Assembly: GCF_021352225.1 (NCBI RefSeq)
Contig: NZ_JAAUVI010000003.1
Span: forward strand, 186,001 to 250,000
DNA from: Methylobacterium sp. C25
GTDB taxonomy: Bacteria; Pseudomonadota; Alphaproteobacteria; Rhizobiales; Beijerinckiaceae
Direction: 5' to 3'
Length of the DNA stretch: 64,000 bases
Positions 57,515 to 64,000 of this stretch are shown here, in pieces. The stretch's first letter is position 1; the number at the start of each line of letters is the position of its first letter. The notes below the pieces were generated by a model. That model saw only the letters and a list, made by a program, of their open reading frames with translations, did no database searches and was not told the origin of the DNA. A program made the translations under genes and the position numbers.

Positions 57515-58240
57515 ATGGATGCCCCCGATCCGAAGCCGAAGGCCAAGAAAAAGCCCAATCCTCGCGAGGCCGTAGTCGAGGCTCTGATGCGGCTCGCCGC
57601 CGAGCAGCCCTGGAACGACATCGAGATCGGCGACATTGCTCGCGAAGCCGAGATTAGCCTTGCCGAGTTTCGCGACCTGTTTCCGTCGAAGGGCGCTGTG
57701 CTCGGCGGCCTGTCGCGCGTCATCGACAACAAAGTCCTGGAAGGTGATTTCTCGGATTTGGCCGAAGAGCCGGCACGCGAGCGTTTGTTCGACGTGCTGA
57801 TGCGGCGGCTCGATGCGATGGCGCCCTACAAGACGGCGCTCCGCCGCATTTCCTATGCGCTCCGCGGCGATCCGCTCTCGATGATGGCGCTCAACAACGT
57901 CGCGCTGAACTCGCATCGCTTTATGCTCGCGGCAGCCGGGATCGATACCGAGGGCCCGCTCGGCAGGCTGCGGCTGCAGGGCTCGGTAATCGCCTTTGCG
58001 CGGGTAGTTCAGGTCTGGCTCGACGACGACGATGCAGCGCTCGCGCGCACGATGGCGCGCCTCGACAAAGAGATACGCCAGGGCGAGCGCTTCATGGAGC
58101 GCGCAGACGATGCGCGGCGGCTCACTGCGCCGCTGCGCGCCATCGGCCGCGCCCTGCTGGAACGCCGCCCGAGCCGCAACCGCCGTCGCGATACCGACGA
58201 CGACAAGACGATTGACGGCGATCCGGCCGCGGCCGTCTGA
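57515..58240 (+). CDS. TetR/AcrR family regulator
   Basis: 241 residues. A basic N-terminal tail (DPKPKAKKKPNPREAV) precedes a TetR helix-turn-helix (ALMRLAAEQPWNDIEIGDIAREAEISLAEFRDLFPSKGAVLGGLSRVID). The ligand-binding domain is helical (DVLMRRLDAMAPYKTALRRISYAL), and the C-terminus is an Arg/Asp-rich tail. GGAG lies seven bases before ATG. The fold also resembles COQ9, but I see no COQ9-type lipid-binding helix, so a DNA-binding regulator is the better call. Target unknown. Convergent with the next small gene. Confidence 0.75.
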   Translation: MDAPDPKPKAKKKPNPREAVVEALMRLAAEQPWNDIEIGDIAREAEISLAEFRDLFPSKGAVLGGLSRVIDNKVLEGDFSDLAEEPARERLFDVLMRRLDAMAPYKTALRRISYALRGDPLSMMALNNVALNSHRFMLAAAGIDTEGPLGRLRLQGSVIAFARVVQVWLDDDDAALARTMARLDKEIRQGERFMERADDARRLTAPLRAIGRALLERRPSRNRRRDTDDDKTIDGDPAAAV

Positions 58241-58246
58241 GGCCGA

Positions 58247-58495
58247 TCAGCGCGCGTCGGCCGAGCGGCGACGGTTGGGGGCCGCATGGCCGCCATCCAT
58301 GACCATCCGACAGCCGGGGCTGAGATTGGCCTTCTGGCTTCGCAGGCACTGGGTGATCGCGCTGGCGCTGGGAATGTAGGAGGCGCAGAGACGCCATACG
58401 TCCGGCTCGCAGGCGGCGCGAGCATCGGCGCTCTGAGCGAAGGCGTGCGAAGCACCGCAGATCAGGAGCGCAGCGAAGAGCGAAGTACGTGTCAT
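58247..58495 (-). CDS. Small secreted Cys-rich protein
   Basis: 82 residues. A signal peptide (SLFAALLICGASHAFAQSA) is followed by a short mature domain with four cysteines in the pattern CEPDVWRLCASYIPSASAITQCLRSQKANLSPGC. This resembles the Cys-rich repeat of the FGFR/GLG1 type (C...LC...P....CL....LS..C), a motif that occurs in many small exported proteins of Hyphomicrobiales. Two disulfides are likely. The function is unknown; some related proteins bind metals. It is convergent with the TetR gene. Confidence 0.65.
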   Translation of the reverse strand: MTRTSLFAALLICGASHAFAQSADARAACEPDVWRLCASYIPSASAITQCLRSQKANLSPGCRMVMDGGHAAPNRRRSADAR

Positions 58496-58649
58496 GAGCG
58501 TCGAGCCTTCCCTTCTCCGTATTTTATACGGTCAAGCTCGCGCCGAAATCGTTAACGAAATCCCAAAAGCGCCGGATCAGGGCCAGAAGTCGTTAAGACT
58601 TCCCGACGCTGTTGCAACGGAGCCGCGTGACCGACACGCCACACCCGCC

Positions 58650-59072
58650 TCAGTGGCAGCCGCAACCGTCGCCGCAACCGCCGCTGGAGGCGTTGCCGAC
58701 GGGAACCGATGCGGCCCGGTCTCGGCTGAGGCCGCGCTCTTCCAGCTCGGCGAGGTAGTTTTTCCAGCGCGTGCGGTACTCTCGGCCGAGATCGTAGAGG
58801 TATCCCCAGCCGAAAATGCCGGTATCGTGCATGTCGTCGAAGCGGAGCTTCACGGCATAGTTGCCGATGGGCTCGACGGCGAGGATCGCGACCTCGCGCT
58901 TGCCGCCAATGATCTTGCGCTCCGCCGGTGAATGGCCCTGCACTTCGGCCGAGGGGCTCGACACGCGCAGATATTCGGCGGGAAGGTCGAAGCGACCGCC
59001 ATCCTCGAAGGCGACGCGCAGCATGCGCTTGTCGCCGAGCAGGCGGATTTCGGTGGGCCAGCGTTCGCTCAT
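58650..59072 (-). CDS. DUF971 (GBBH-like N-terminal) protein with Cys-rich tail
   Basis: 140 residues. The core is the DUF971 domain seen at the N-terminus of gamma-butyrobetaine hydroxylase and in Mrp/ApbC neighbours: WPTEIRLLGDKRMLRVAFEDGGRFDLPAEYLRVSSPSAEVQGHSP, then ILAVEPIGNYAVKLRFDDMHDTGIFGWGYLYDLGREY. The C-terminus ends with ASSGGCGDGCGCH, three cysteines and a final His, suited to iron or zinc. ATG 59072 has GGGGAGAAC in front. It diverges from moaA by 70 bases, so shared control with molybdenum cofactor synthesis is possible. DUF971 has been linked to Fe-S assembly, but not proven. Confidence 0.78.
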   Translation of the reverse strand: MSERWPTEIRLLGDKRMLRVAFEDGGRFDLPAEYLRVSSPSAEVQGHSPAERKIIGGKREVAILAVEPIGNYAVKLRFDDMHDTGIFGWGYLYDLGREYRTRWKNYLAELEERGLSRDRAASVPVGNASSGGCGDGCGCH

Positions 59073-59142
59073 GTTCTCCCCACGCCGTGCGATGTGCCCC
59101 GTGTGCTTGCTCGACAGGGGCCAAACCCTCATATGAATACAG

Positions 59143-60240
59143 ATGCTGGACCTGTCAGCCGATAAAGCAACCCGAAGCGATCTCGAGTCGCGTGCAGAGA
59201 CGCATATGTGGGCTGTTCGTGACGACGCTCCCTTGCCGACGCGCCTAACGCCGCTCGTCGATCCATTCGGCCGCGCGATCACCTACCTGCGCATCTCGGT
59301 CACCGATCGCTGCGATTTCCGCTGCAGCTATTGCATGGCCGAGAACATGCAGTTCTTGCCCAAGCGCGACCTGCTGAGCCTCGAAGAGCTCGACCGGGTC
59401 AGCAACGTCTTCATCGAGCGCGGCGTGCGCAAGCTACGCATCACCGGCGGCGAGCCGCTGGTCCGCCGCGACATCATGCAGCTCTTCCGCCGGCTCTCGC
59501 GCCATCTCGACAGCGGCGCCCTCGACGAATTGACGCTGACCACCAACGGTTCGCAGCTCGGCCGCTTCGCGCCGGAGCTGGCCGATCTCGGCATTCGCCG
59601 GGTGAATGTGTCGCTCGACACGCTCGACGCCGAAAAATTCAAAGACATCACCCGGCGCGGCGACCTGCCGACGGTGCTCGCCGGCATCGAGGCGGCGCGC
59701 AAGGCGGGCATCAAGGTCAAGATCAACGCCGTCGCGCTGAAGGGCCTGAACGAGCACGAGATCCCCGACATGATCCGCTGGGCTCACGGGCTTGGCATGG
59801 ACATGACCCTGATCGAGGTGATGCCGCTCGGCGAGATCGACGGCGACCGCACCGACCAGTTTCTGCCTCTCTCCGTCGCCCGCGAGCAGTTGGAAGTGCA
59901 GTTCACGCTGACTCCGCTCGCCCACCGCACCGGCGGCCCTGCCCGCTACGTGAAGGTGGAAGAGACCGGCGGCCGACTCGGCTTCATTACGCCGCTGACC
60001 CATAATTTCTGCGAGGGCTGCAACCGCGTGCGCCTGACCTGCACCGGCCAGCTCTATCTCTGCCTCGGCCAGGAGGATTCCGCGGATCTGCGTGCGCCGC
60101 TGCGGGCCTCGCCGAACGACGACCTTCTGAGGCAGGCGGTGATCGACGCCATCGCCCGCAAGCCCAAGGGGCATGACTTCGTCATCGAGCGGGCGCGCCC
60201 CGCCGCCGTGCCGCGGCACATGAGCGTCACCGGCGGCTGA
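59143..60240 (+). CDS. moaA: GTP 3',8-cyclase MoaA
   Basis: 365-residue radical-SAM enzyme carrying out the first step of molybdenum cofactor synthesis, GTP to 3',8-cyclo-7,8-dihydro-GTP. The SAM cluster is C57-x3-C61-x2-C64 in [18 protein letters not shown] follows in the GEPLVRR context. The second cluster is in [14 protein letters not shown]. The chain ends in SVTGG, the essential C-terminal Gly-Gly. ATG 59143 is used; ATG 59206 also gives a complete domain. It should support the molybdenum hydroxylase encoded at 34.6-38.4 kb, among others. Confidence 0.94.
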   Translation: MLDLSADKATRSDLESRAETHMWAVRDDAPLPTRLTPLVDPFGRAITYLRISVTDRCDFRCSYCMAENMQFLPKRDLLSLEELDRVSNVFIERGVRKLRITGGEPLVRRDIMQLFRRLSRHLDSGALDELTLTTNGSQLGRFAPELADLGIRRVNVSLDTLDAEKFKDITRRGDLPTVLAGIEAARKAGIKVKINAVALKGLNEHEIPDMIRWAHGLGMDMTLIEVMPLGEIDGDRTDQFLPLSVAREQLEVQFTLTPLAHRTGGPARYVKVEETGGRLGFITPLTHNFCEGCNRVRLTCTGQLYLCLGQEDSADLRAPLRASPNDDLLRQAVIDAIARKPKGHDFVIERARPAAVPRHMSVTGG

Positions 60241-60249
60241 GCCTCGCCG

Positions 60250-60864
60250 TCACCGCATCGCCGGCTGTGCCGGTGGCCGTTCACGCCGTGCGTAGATTCG
60301 GCGCAGCGTCCGCCAAAGGAAAACGATCGCCGCCAAGACCGCCAGGGCGATGAGTCCGGCGACGGTCGCCGCTGCGGCCGGATGGATCAGCACAGCCAGC
60401 AGCAGGCCGGTCGTGGTGACGTCCTCTCCAAGCGACAGCCCGATATTCGAGAACGGCTCCGGGCTGGCATTGGCGACGGCCCGCGCACTGGCCTTCGCGC
60501 CGTGGGTGAGCAGCGCCGCGCTACCGCCGAGGAGCAGGCTGGCGATCTGCCAGGTCGGGTCCTGCGGGTCGATCACCGCCGCCGCGAGCAGCGCACCGCC
60601 GATCGGCCGGATGAAGGTGTGGACGCCGTCCCAGAGCGAGTCGAGCCAGGGGATCTTGTCGGCGAAGAACTCGGCGACCAGGCCGACGGCCGAGATGCCG
60701 ATGATCGTCGGGCTGGCCAGTGCGTCGAGCGCGTGCAGGTGCTGGGGCAACTGCACCCAGCCGTAATGCATCGCGACCCCGAGCGCGAAAGTGCAGAGAT
60801 AGATCCGCCAGCCAGACAGCAGGCCGATGCTGGCACCCAATCCGATCAGTTCCGGGGCACCCAT
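60250..60864 (-). CDS. DUF4126 family membrane protein
   Basis: 204 residues with about five hydrophobic segments: GLGASIGLLSGWRIYLCTFALGVAM, IIGISAVGLVAEFFADKIPWLDSLWD, IRPIGGALLAAAVID, IASLLLGGSAALLTHGAKASARA and ATVAGLIALAVLAAIVFLW. The WLDSLWDG and THGAKASARAVAN motifs are characteristic of DUF4126. GAGGAA precedes the ATG. Function is unknown. Convergent with moaA (9 bases), divergent from the dehydrogenase gene. Confidence 0.83.
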   Translation of the reverse strand: MGAPELIGLGASIGLLSGWRIYLCTFALGVAMHYGWVQLPQHLHALDALASPTIIGISAVGLVAEFFADKIPWLDSLWDGVHTFIRPIGGALLAAAVIDPQDPTWQIASLLLGGSAALLTHGAKASARAVANASPEPFSNIGLSLGEDVTTTGLLLAVLIHPAAAATVAGLIALAVLAAIVFLWRTLRRIYARRERPPAQPAMR

Positions 60865-61013
60865 CCGTCATTCCTCGCGGGCCGATTGGCCCAAGCTCAG
60901 AATATGGGTCCGAGCGAAGCTTCATGTAGACCGTCCTGCACCTTCCGACGATTGACGCTCTCAGGCAGCCCTCCTAGACGAGGCCGCATTCTGCATTCGT
61001 TTGGAGACGGTCG

Positions 61014-61880
61014 ATGGCGAAGGTCGCATTCCTGGGCCTCGGCGTGATGGGCTCGCCGATGGCGGGGCATCTCGCGAAGAAGGGCCACGACGTCACGGTC
61101 TACAACCGCACCCGCGCCAAGGCCGATGCCTGGGTGAAGGCGAATGGCGGCGCCGCAGCGGATACGCCGCGCGAGGCCGCCTCCGGCCAGGAGATCGTTT
61201 TTGCCTGCGTCGGTAACGATGACGACCTGCGTAGCGTCGTGCTCGGCGAGACCGGTGCTTCGGCCGGAATGAGCAAGGGCGCGGTCTTCGTCGATCACAC
61301 CACGGCATCGGCGGAAGTCGCCCGCGAGCTGTCGGCGGCTGCGGATGCAGCCGGCCTTCATTTCATCGACGCTCCCGTCTCTGGTGGGCAGGCCGGTGCC
61401 GAGAACGGGGCACTCACCGTCATGTGCGGCGGCGATGCGGCTACCTACGCCAAGGTGGAGCCGGCGATCATGTCCTTCGCCAAAGCCTCCCGGCTGATGG
61501 GGCCGTCGGGCTCCGGCCAGCTCACCAAGATGGTCAACCAGATCGCGATCGCCGGCCTCGTCCAGGGCCTGTCGGAGGCGATCCATTTCGGCAAGCGCTC
61601 GGGCCTCGACATCGAAGCGGTGCTCGACGTGATCTCGAAGGGCGCCGCTGGCTCCTGGCAGATGGAGAACCGCGGCAAGACTATGAATGCCGGCAAGTTC
61701 GATTTCGGCTTCGCCGTCGAGTGGATGCGCAAGGATCTCGGCATCCTGCTCGCGGAAGGCCGACGAAACGGCGCGCACCTGCCCGTCACCGCGCTCGTCG
61801 ACCAGTTCTACTCGGACGTCGAGGCGATGGGCGGCGGTCGCTGGGACACGTCGAGCCTCATCGCCCGCCTGGAGCGCTGA
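61014..61880 (+). CDS. NAD(P)-dependent beta-hydroxyacid dehydrogenase
   Basis: 288 residues of the 3-hydroxyisobutyrate dehydrogenase family. The Rossmann motif is AFLGLGVMGSPMAGHLAKKGHDVTVYNRT. The substrate motif is DAPVSGGQAGAENGALTVMCGG, and the catalytic Lys is in QLTKMVNQIAIAG. The C-terminal helical domain has VEWMRKDLGILL. Family members reduce tartronate semialdehyde, glyoxylate, or succinic semialdehyde, or oxidise 3-hydroxyisobutyrate; which applies cannot be decided here. In this type of organism, a glyoxylate or tartronate semialdehyde reductase role would fit C1 metabolism, but that is inference. Its 3' end overlaps miaA by 23 bases. Confidence 0.88.
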   Translation: MAKVAFLGLGVMGSPMAGHLAKKGHDVTVYNRTRAKADAWVKANGGAAADTPREAASGQEIVFACVGNDDDLRSVVLGETGASAGMSKGAVFVDHTTASAEVARELSAAADAAGLHFIDAPVSGGQAGAENGALTVMCGGDAATYAKVEPAIMSFAKASRLMGPSGSGQLTKMVNQIAIAGLVQGLSEAIHFGKRSGLDIEAVLDVISKGAAGSWQMENRGKTMNAGKFDFGFAVEWMRKDLGILLAEGRRNGAHLPVTALVDQFYSDVEAMGGGRWDTSSLIARLER

Positions 61881-62814
61881 GACGCTCCACGGCGATCCGG
61901 AAGGCCGAGTCCGGGTCGGTCCAGATCCAGTCGTCACCCATCTGGTGTCGGAACCAAGTGTGTTGCCGCTTGGCGTAGCGACGGGTATCGCCCTGCCCTC
62001 GCGCGATCGCCTCGTCGCGAGAGATCGTGCCGTCGAGATGGGCGATCAGCCCCGGCACGCCATGCGCGCGCATCACCGGGAGCATCGGATCGAGCCGGCG
62101 CGCCCTCAACGCTTCGACCTCGTCGAGAGCACCCTCCTCCAGCATCGAGACGAATCTCGCGTCGATTCGGCGGCGTAACTCGTCCCGATCGACCGAGAGG
62201 AAGAACCGGAGCAGTGGACGTCCGGCCAGCGGCCCGGCCCGGCGCTGGCCCTGAAAGTCCGCTATCGGCCGGCCAGTGGCTTCGAAGACTTCGATGGCGC
62301 GCATGACGCGCATCCGGTCGGAAGGCCTCAGCGTCTGCGCGCCCGCGGGGTCGAGCGAGGCGAGTTCGGCATGCAAATCTTCGGTGCAACGGCCTTCGGC
62401 GCGCCCTCGAACAGCCTCGCGCACGGCCTCCGGCACCGTCGGCAAGTTCGAAAGTCCCTCTTCGAGTGCGCGGAAGTAGAGGCCCGTCCCCCCGACGAAG
62501 ATCGGCAACCGGCCCTCGGCCTCGATTTCGCCGAGGATACCCCCGGCCTCGCGGGAGAAGGCTCCAACGGAATAGTTCACCGCGCCGTCGACCGTGCCGT
62601 AGAGCCGGTGAGGCGCCCGCGACTCCTCATCCGGCATCGGCCGAGCCGAGAGTCGGCGCAAATCCGCATAGACCTGCATCGAATCGGTGTTGACGACGGT
62701 CCCGCCGAAGCCGCTGGCCAGGGCGAGCGCCAGCGCCGACTTGCCCGAGGCGGTCGGCCCTGCGATGAGGATCGCCGCCGGCCGCCCGACCCCTGTCTCC
62801 GTCAGCGGCGACAC
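61858..62814 (-). CDS. miaA: tRNA dimethylallyltransferase MiaA
   Basis: 318 residues. The P-loop GPTASGKSALA is followed by VVNTDSMQVYADLRRLSARP (DSMQ), LYGTVDGAVNYSVGAF, FVGGTGLYFRALEEGL and the tRNA-binding/dimethylallyl-binding C-terminus ending in RQHTWFRHQMGDDW. It attaches an isopentenyl group to A37 in tRNAs reading UNN codons. GTG 62814 or TTG 62817 is the start; AAAGG lies at suitable distance. It is divergent from serB with only about 25 bases between starts, so promoters must overlap genes. The 3' end overlaps the dehydrogenase gene by 23 bases. Confidence 0.93.
   Translation of the reverse strand: MSPLTETGVGRPAAILIAGPTASGKSALALALASGFGGTVVNTDSMQVYADLRRLSARPMPDEESRAPHRLYGTVDGAVNYSVGAFSREAGGILGEIEAEGRLPIFVGGTGLYFRALEEGLSNLPTVPEAVREAVRGRAEGRCTEDLHAELASLDPAGAQTLRPSDRMRVMRAIEVFEATGRPIADFQGQRRAGPLAGRPLLRFFLSVDRDELRRRIDARFVSMLEEGALDEVEALRARRLDPMLPVMRAHGVPGLIAHLDGTISRDEAIARGQGDTRRYAKRQHTWFRHQMGDDWIWTDPDSAFRIAVERLSAPGGR
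61870..61889. terminator. Hairpin spanning the stop of the dehydrogenase gene
   Basis: TGGAGCG, loop CTGAGA, CGCTCCA: a perfect 7-pair stem whose loop holds the TGA of the plus-strand gene. It lies inside the 3' end of miaA. No U-tract is present. Confidence 0.4.
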
Positions 62815-62839
62815 CAACTACGCCTTTCGTGATCCTGGC

Positions 62840-63736
62840 ATGACCCTCGTCGCGACGCTGATAGCAAACCCGGCCCGCCCCGCCATCACTGGCTCGGTGC
62901 TGACGGATGCGCGCGAGGCGTTGATGACGGAGCATCCGCCGCGCCTGCTGCATCACGGCGTGGCGGCCGAGTTTCTGGTCGATGCGCCCCTCGACCAGGC
63001 GGAGATGCTGACGGCCCGTCTCGAAGAGCGTTTTGCCGGTGAGCCGTTCGACGTCGCCGTGCTGCCCGCGGGCCCGCATCGTCGCAAGCGTCTTTTCCTG
63101 GCCGACATGGATTCGACCATGATCGAGCAGGAATGCATCGACGAACTCGCCGACGTCCTTGGGATCAAGGCAGAGGTCGCGGGCATCACCGAGTGCGCCA
63201 TGCGCGGCGAGATCGCGTTCGAGCCGGCCCTGCGCGAGCGAGTGGCGCTCCTCAAGGGACTGAATGCCACCGTCGTCGACGAGTTGATCGGCACCCGCAT
63301 CACGCTGACGCCGGGCGGCAGGACGCTCGTGGCGACGATGCGGGCGCACGGCGCCTATACTTGCCTCGTCTCCGGTGGCTTCACTCTGTTCACCGGTCCC
63401 ATCGCCAGCATGATCGGCTTCGACGAGACCCGCGCCAATCAGCTCGACCTCACGGACGGACAGCTCGCCGGCACGGTCGCCGAGCCCATCGTCGGGGCGG
63501 AGGCAAAGCGTGCGACGCTGCTCGAATTGCGTGAAAAGCTAGGGCTGTCGCCAGAAGACACCATGGCCGTGGGGGACGGTGCCAACGATCTCGCCATGCT
63601 TGGCGAGGCCGGCATCGGAGTGGCCTTCCATGCCAAGCCGGCGGTTGCAGCCGCAGCCAAGGTCAGGATCGAGCATGGCGACCTGACCGCTCTGCTGTAC
63701 CTGCAAGGTTATGGCGCGGCGGAATTCGCGGGATAG
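62840..63736 (+). CDS. serB: Phosphoserine phosphatase
   Basis: 298-residue HAD phosphatase of the SerB type, the last step of serine synthesis. The catalytic DxD is in LFLADMDSTMIEQECIDELAD. Motif II is in CLVSGGFTLFTGPIA. The Lys and the GDGANDLAMLGEAGIGVAFHAKP motif bind metal and substrate. An N-terminal domain of about 85 residues (ACT-like) precedes it, as in other proteobacterial SerB. ATG 62840 was chosen as the first in-frame start that does not run through miaA. Serine supply matters in the serine cycle of methylotrophs; that link is inference. Confidence 0.93.
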   Translation: MTLVATLIANPARPAITGSVLTDAREALMTEHPPRLLHHGVAAEFLVDAPLDQAEMLTARLEERFAGEPFDVAVLPAGPHRRKRLFLADMDSTMIEQECIDELADVLGIKAEVAGITECAMRGEIAFEPALRERVALLKGLNATVVDELIGTRITLTPGGRTLVATMRAHGAYTCLVSGGFTLFTGPIASMIGFDETRANQLDLTDGQLAGTVAEPIVGAEAKRATLLELREKLGLSPEDTMAVGDGANDLAMLGEAGIGVAFHAKPAVAAAAKVRIEHGDLTALLYLQGYGAAEFAG

Positions 63737-63771
63737 CGTCGCCGCACGCACAGCCGTCAGCGCGTGGCCAG

Positions 63772-63821
63772 AGCCATCCAGGGCCAACGCGCCGACGCCG
63801 CGTGTACGGCCCTGGATGGCT
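63772..63821. terminator. Long inverted repeat between convergent serB and the DegP-like gene
   Basis: AGCCATCCAGGGCC (63772-63785) and GGCCCTGGATGGCT (63808-63821) are a perfect 14-pair stem, with an inner ACGCG/CGCGT stem in the 22-base loop. It sits in the 118-base gap between the two convergent stops. No U-tract. It may be a bidirectional terminator or a remnant of a dispersed palindromic element. Confidence 0.55.
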
Positions 63822-63854
63822 TCGCTGCCTTCGAACGGCGGTTCTTGAGCGAGC

Positions 63855-64000
63855 TCAGTCGAGCCTGATCGCCACGAAACGGACGTCGCCGTTCGCGCCG
63901 GCGACCTGCAGCAGCACCGACTTGCGCGATTCCTTCTTCAGCGCGTCGACCTTCTTGGTGACGTCGGCGGGAGTGCTGACAGCCTCCTGGCCGACCTCGA
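63855..64000 (-). CDS. C-terminus of a DegP/HtrA-like serine protease
   Basis: The last 48 residues of a protein whose start lies beyond the right edge: VGQEAVSTPADVTKKVDALKKESRKSVLLQVAGANGDVRFVAIRLD. This is the end of the second PDZ domain of Do-family proteases (the typical KKSVLLLV...GDTRFVALRL ending). DegP degrades or refolds damaged proteins in the periplasm. Only the tail is visible, so domain content and catalytic triad cannot be checked. Confidence 0.72.
   Translation of the reverse strand, partial: EVGQEAVSTPADVTKKVDALKKESRKSVLLQVAGANGDVRFVAIRLD

Noticed and set aside
57515..58240. COQ9-type ubiquinone protein, because ubiK lies nearby
   Set aside because: The sequence has a convincing TetR helix-turn-helix and lacks the features I expect of COQ9.

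Overview
The window is 64 kb of GC-rich, densely packed bacterial chromosome. Gene content points to an alphaproteobacterium of the Methylobacterium/Methylorubrum type (Hyphomicrobiales). The clues are a diverged paralogue of the formaldehyde-activating enzyme Fae, porins of the Omp25/31 kind, a ybgC-tolQRAB cluster of alphaproteobacterial type, OhrR- and UbiK-type proteins, and many GTG/TTG starts. This is inference from protein families; no marker gene such as 16S rRNA is present. I found no tRNA, rRNA, CRISPR array, insertion sequence, integrase or prophage, so the region reads as core chromosome with small lineage-specific genes between housekeeping genes.

Layout. 0-3.5 kb: a flavocytochrome c pair (fccA/fccB-like), a CAP-domain lipoprotein and argF. 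3.6-5 kb: argD, with a structured leader and promoter facing a RidA-family protein and a GDPD phosphodiesterase. 6-11 kb: a CsbD-like protein with 11-residue repeats, a DUF6502-DUF5666 operon, two small membrane proteins, a porin and a secreted phospholipase A2-like protein. 11-17 kb: ybgC, tolQ, tolR, tolA and tolB (pal and cpoB do not follow), with a GST and a WYL regulator on the other strand. 17-22 kb: a DUF3592-like protein, two tandem paralogous MFS exporters and a membrane class III nucleotide cyclase. 22-27 kb: an orphan JetC/MukB-like SMC ATPase with a tiny downstream membrane ORF, and a lipoprotein. 27-34.5 kb: the Fae paralogue, a soluble class III cyclase, an ABC exporter, cbpA-cbpM, trmL and an M20 peptidase. 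34.6-40 kb: a three-subunit molybdenum hydroxylase, fluoride channel crcB with a structured leader, an EamA transporter and a VanX-like dipeptidase. 40-48.5 kb: two small unknown genes, an amidase, an extensin-like protein, RNase T2, a cupin, rlmJ (CTG start), a glcD-type oxidase, a cytochrome c and an OhrR-type regulator. 48.8-55.3 kb: an ECF sigma factor overlapping a membrane vWA protein, a CorC/HlyC protein and an OmpR/EnvZ-type two-component system. 55.5-64 kb: ubiK, ybjN-like, proC, a TetR protein, a DUF971 protein, moaA, a DUF4126 protein, a beta-hydroxyacid dehydrogenase, miaA, serB and the C-terminus of a DegP-like protease.

How the genes connect. The tol genes build the envelope-constriction machine. 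argD and argF supply arginine. moaA starts the molybdenum cofactor pathway needed by the molybdenum hydroxylase. cbpM modulates CbpA. The ECF/vWA pair looks like a sigma factor with a membrane partner that could act as an anti-sigma factor. Convergent gene pairs are extremely tight, and several share a hairpin that contains their own stop codons. The most interesting unexplained signals are two candidate RNA-level control regions (argD leader, crcB leader), the orphan JetC-like ATPase, the Fae paralogue with no histidine where the catalytic one should be, and the sigma factor/vWA pair.
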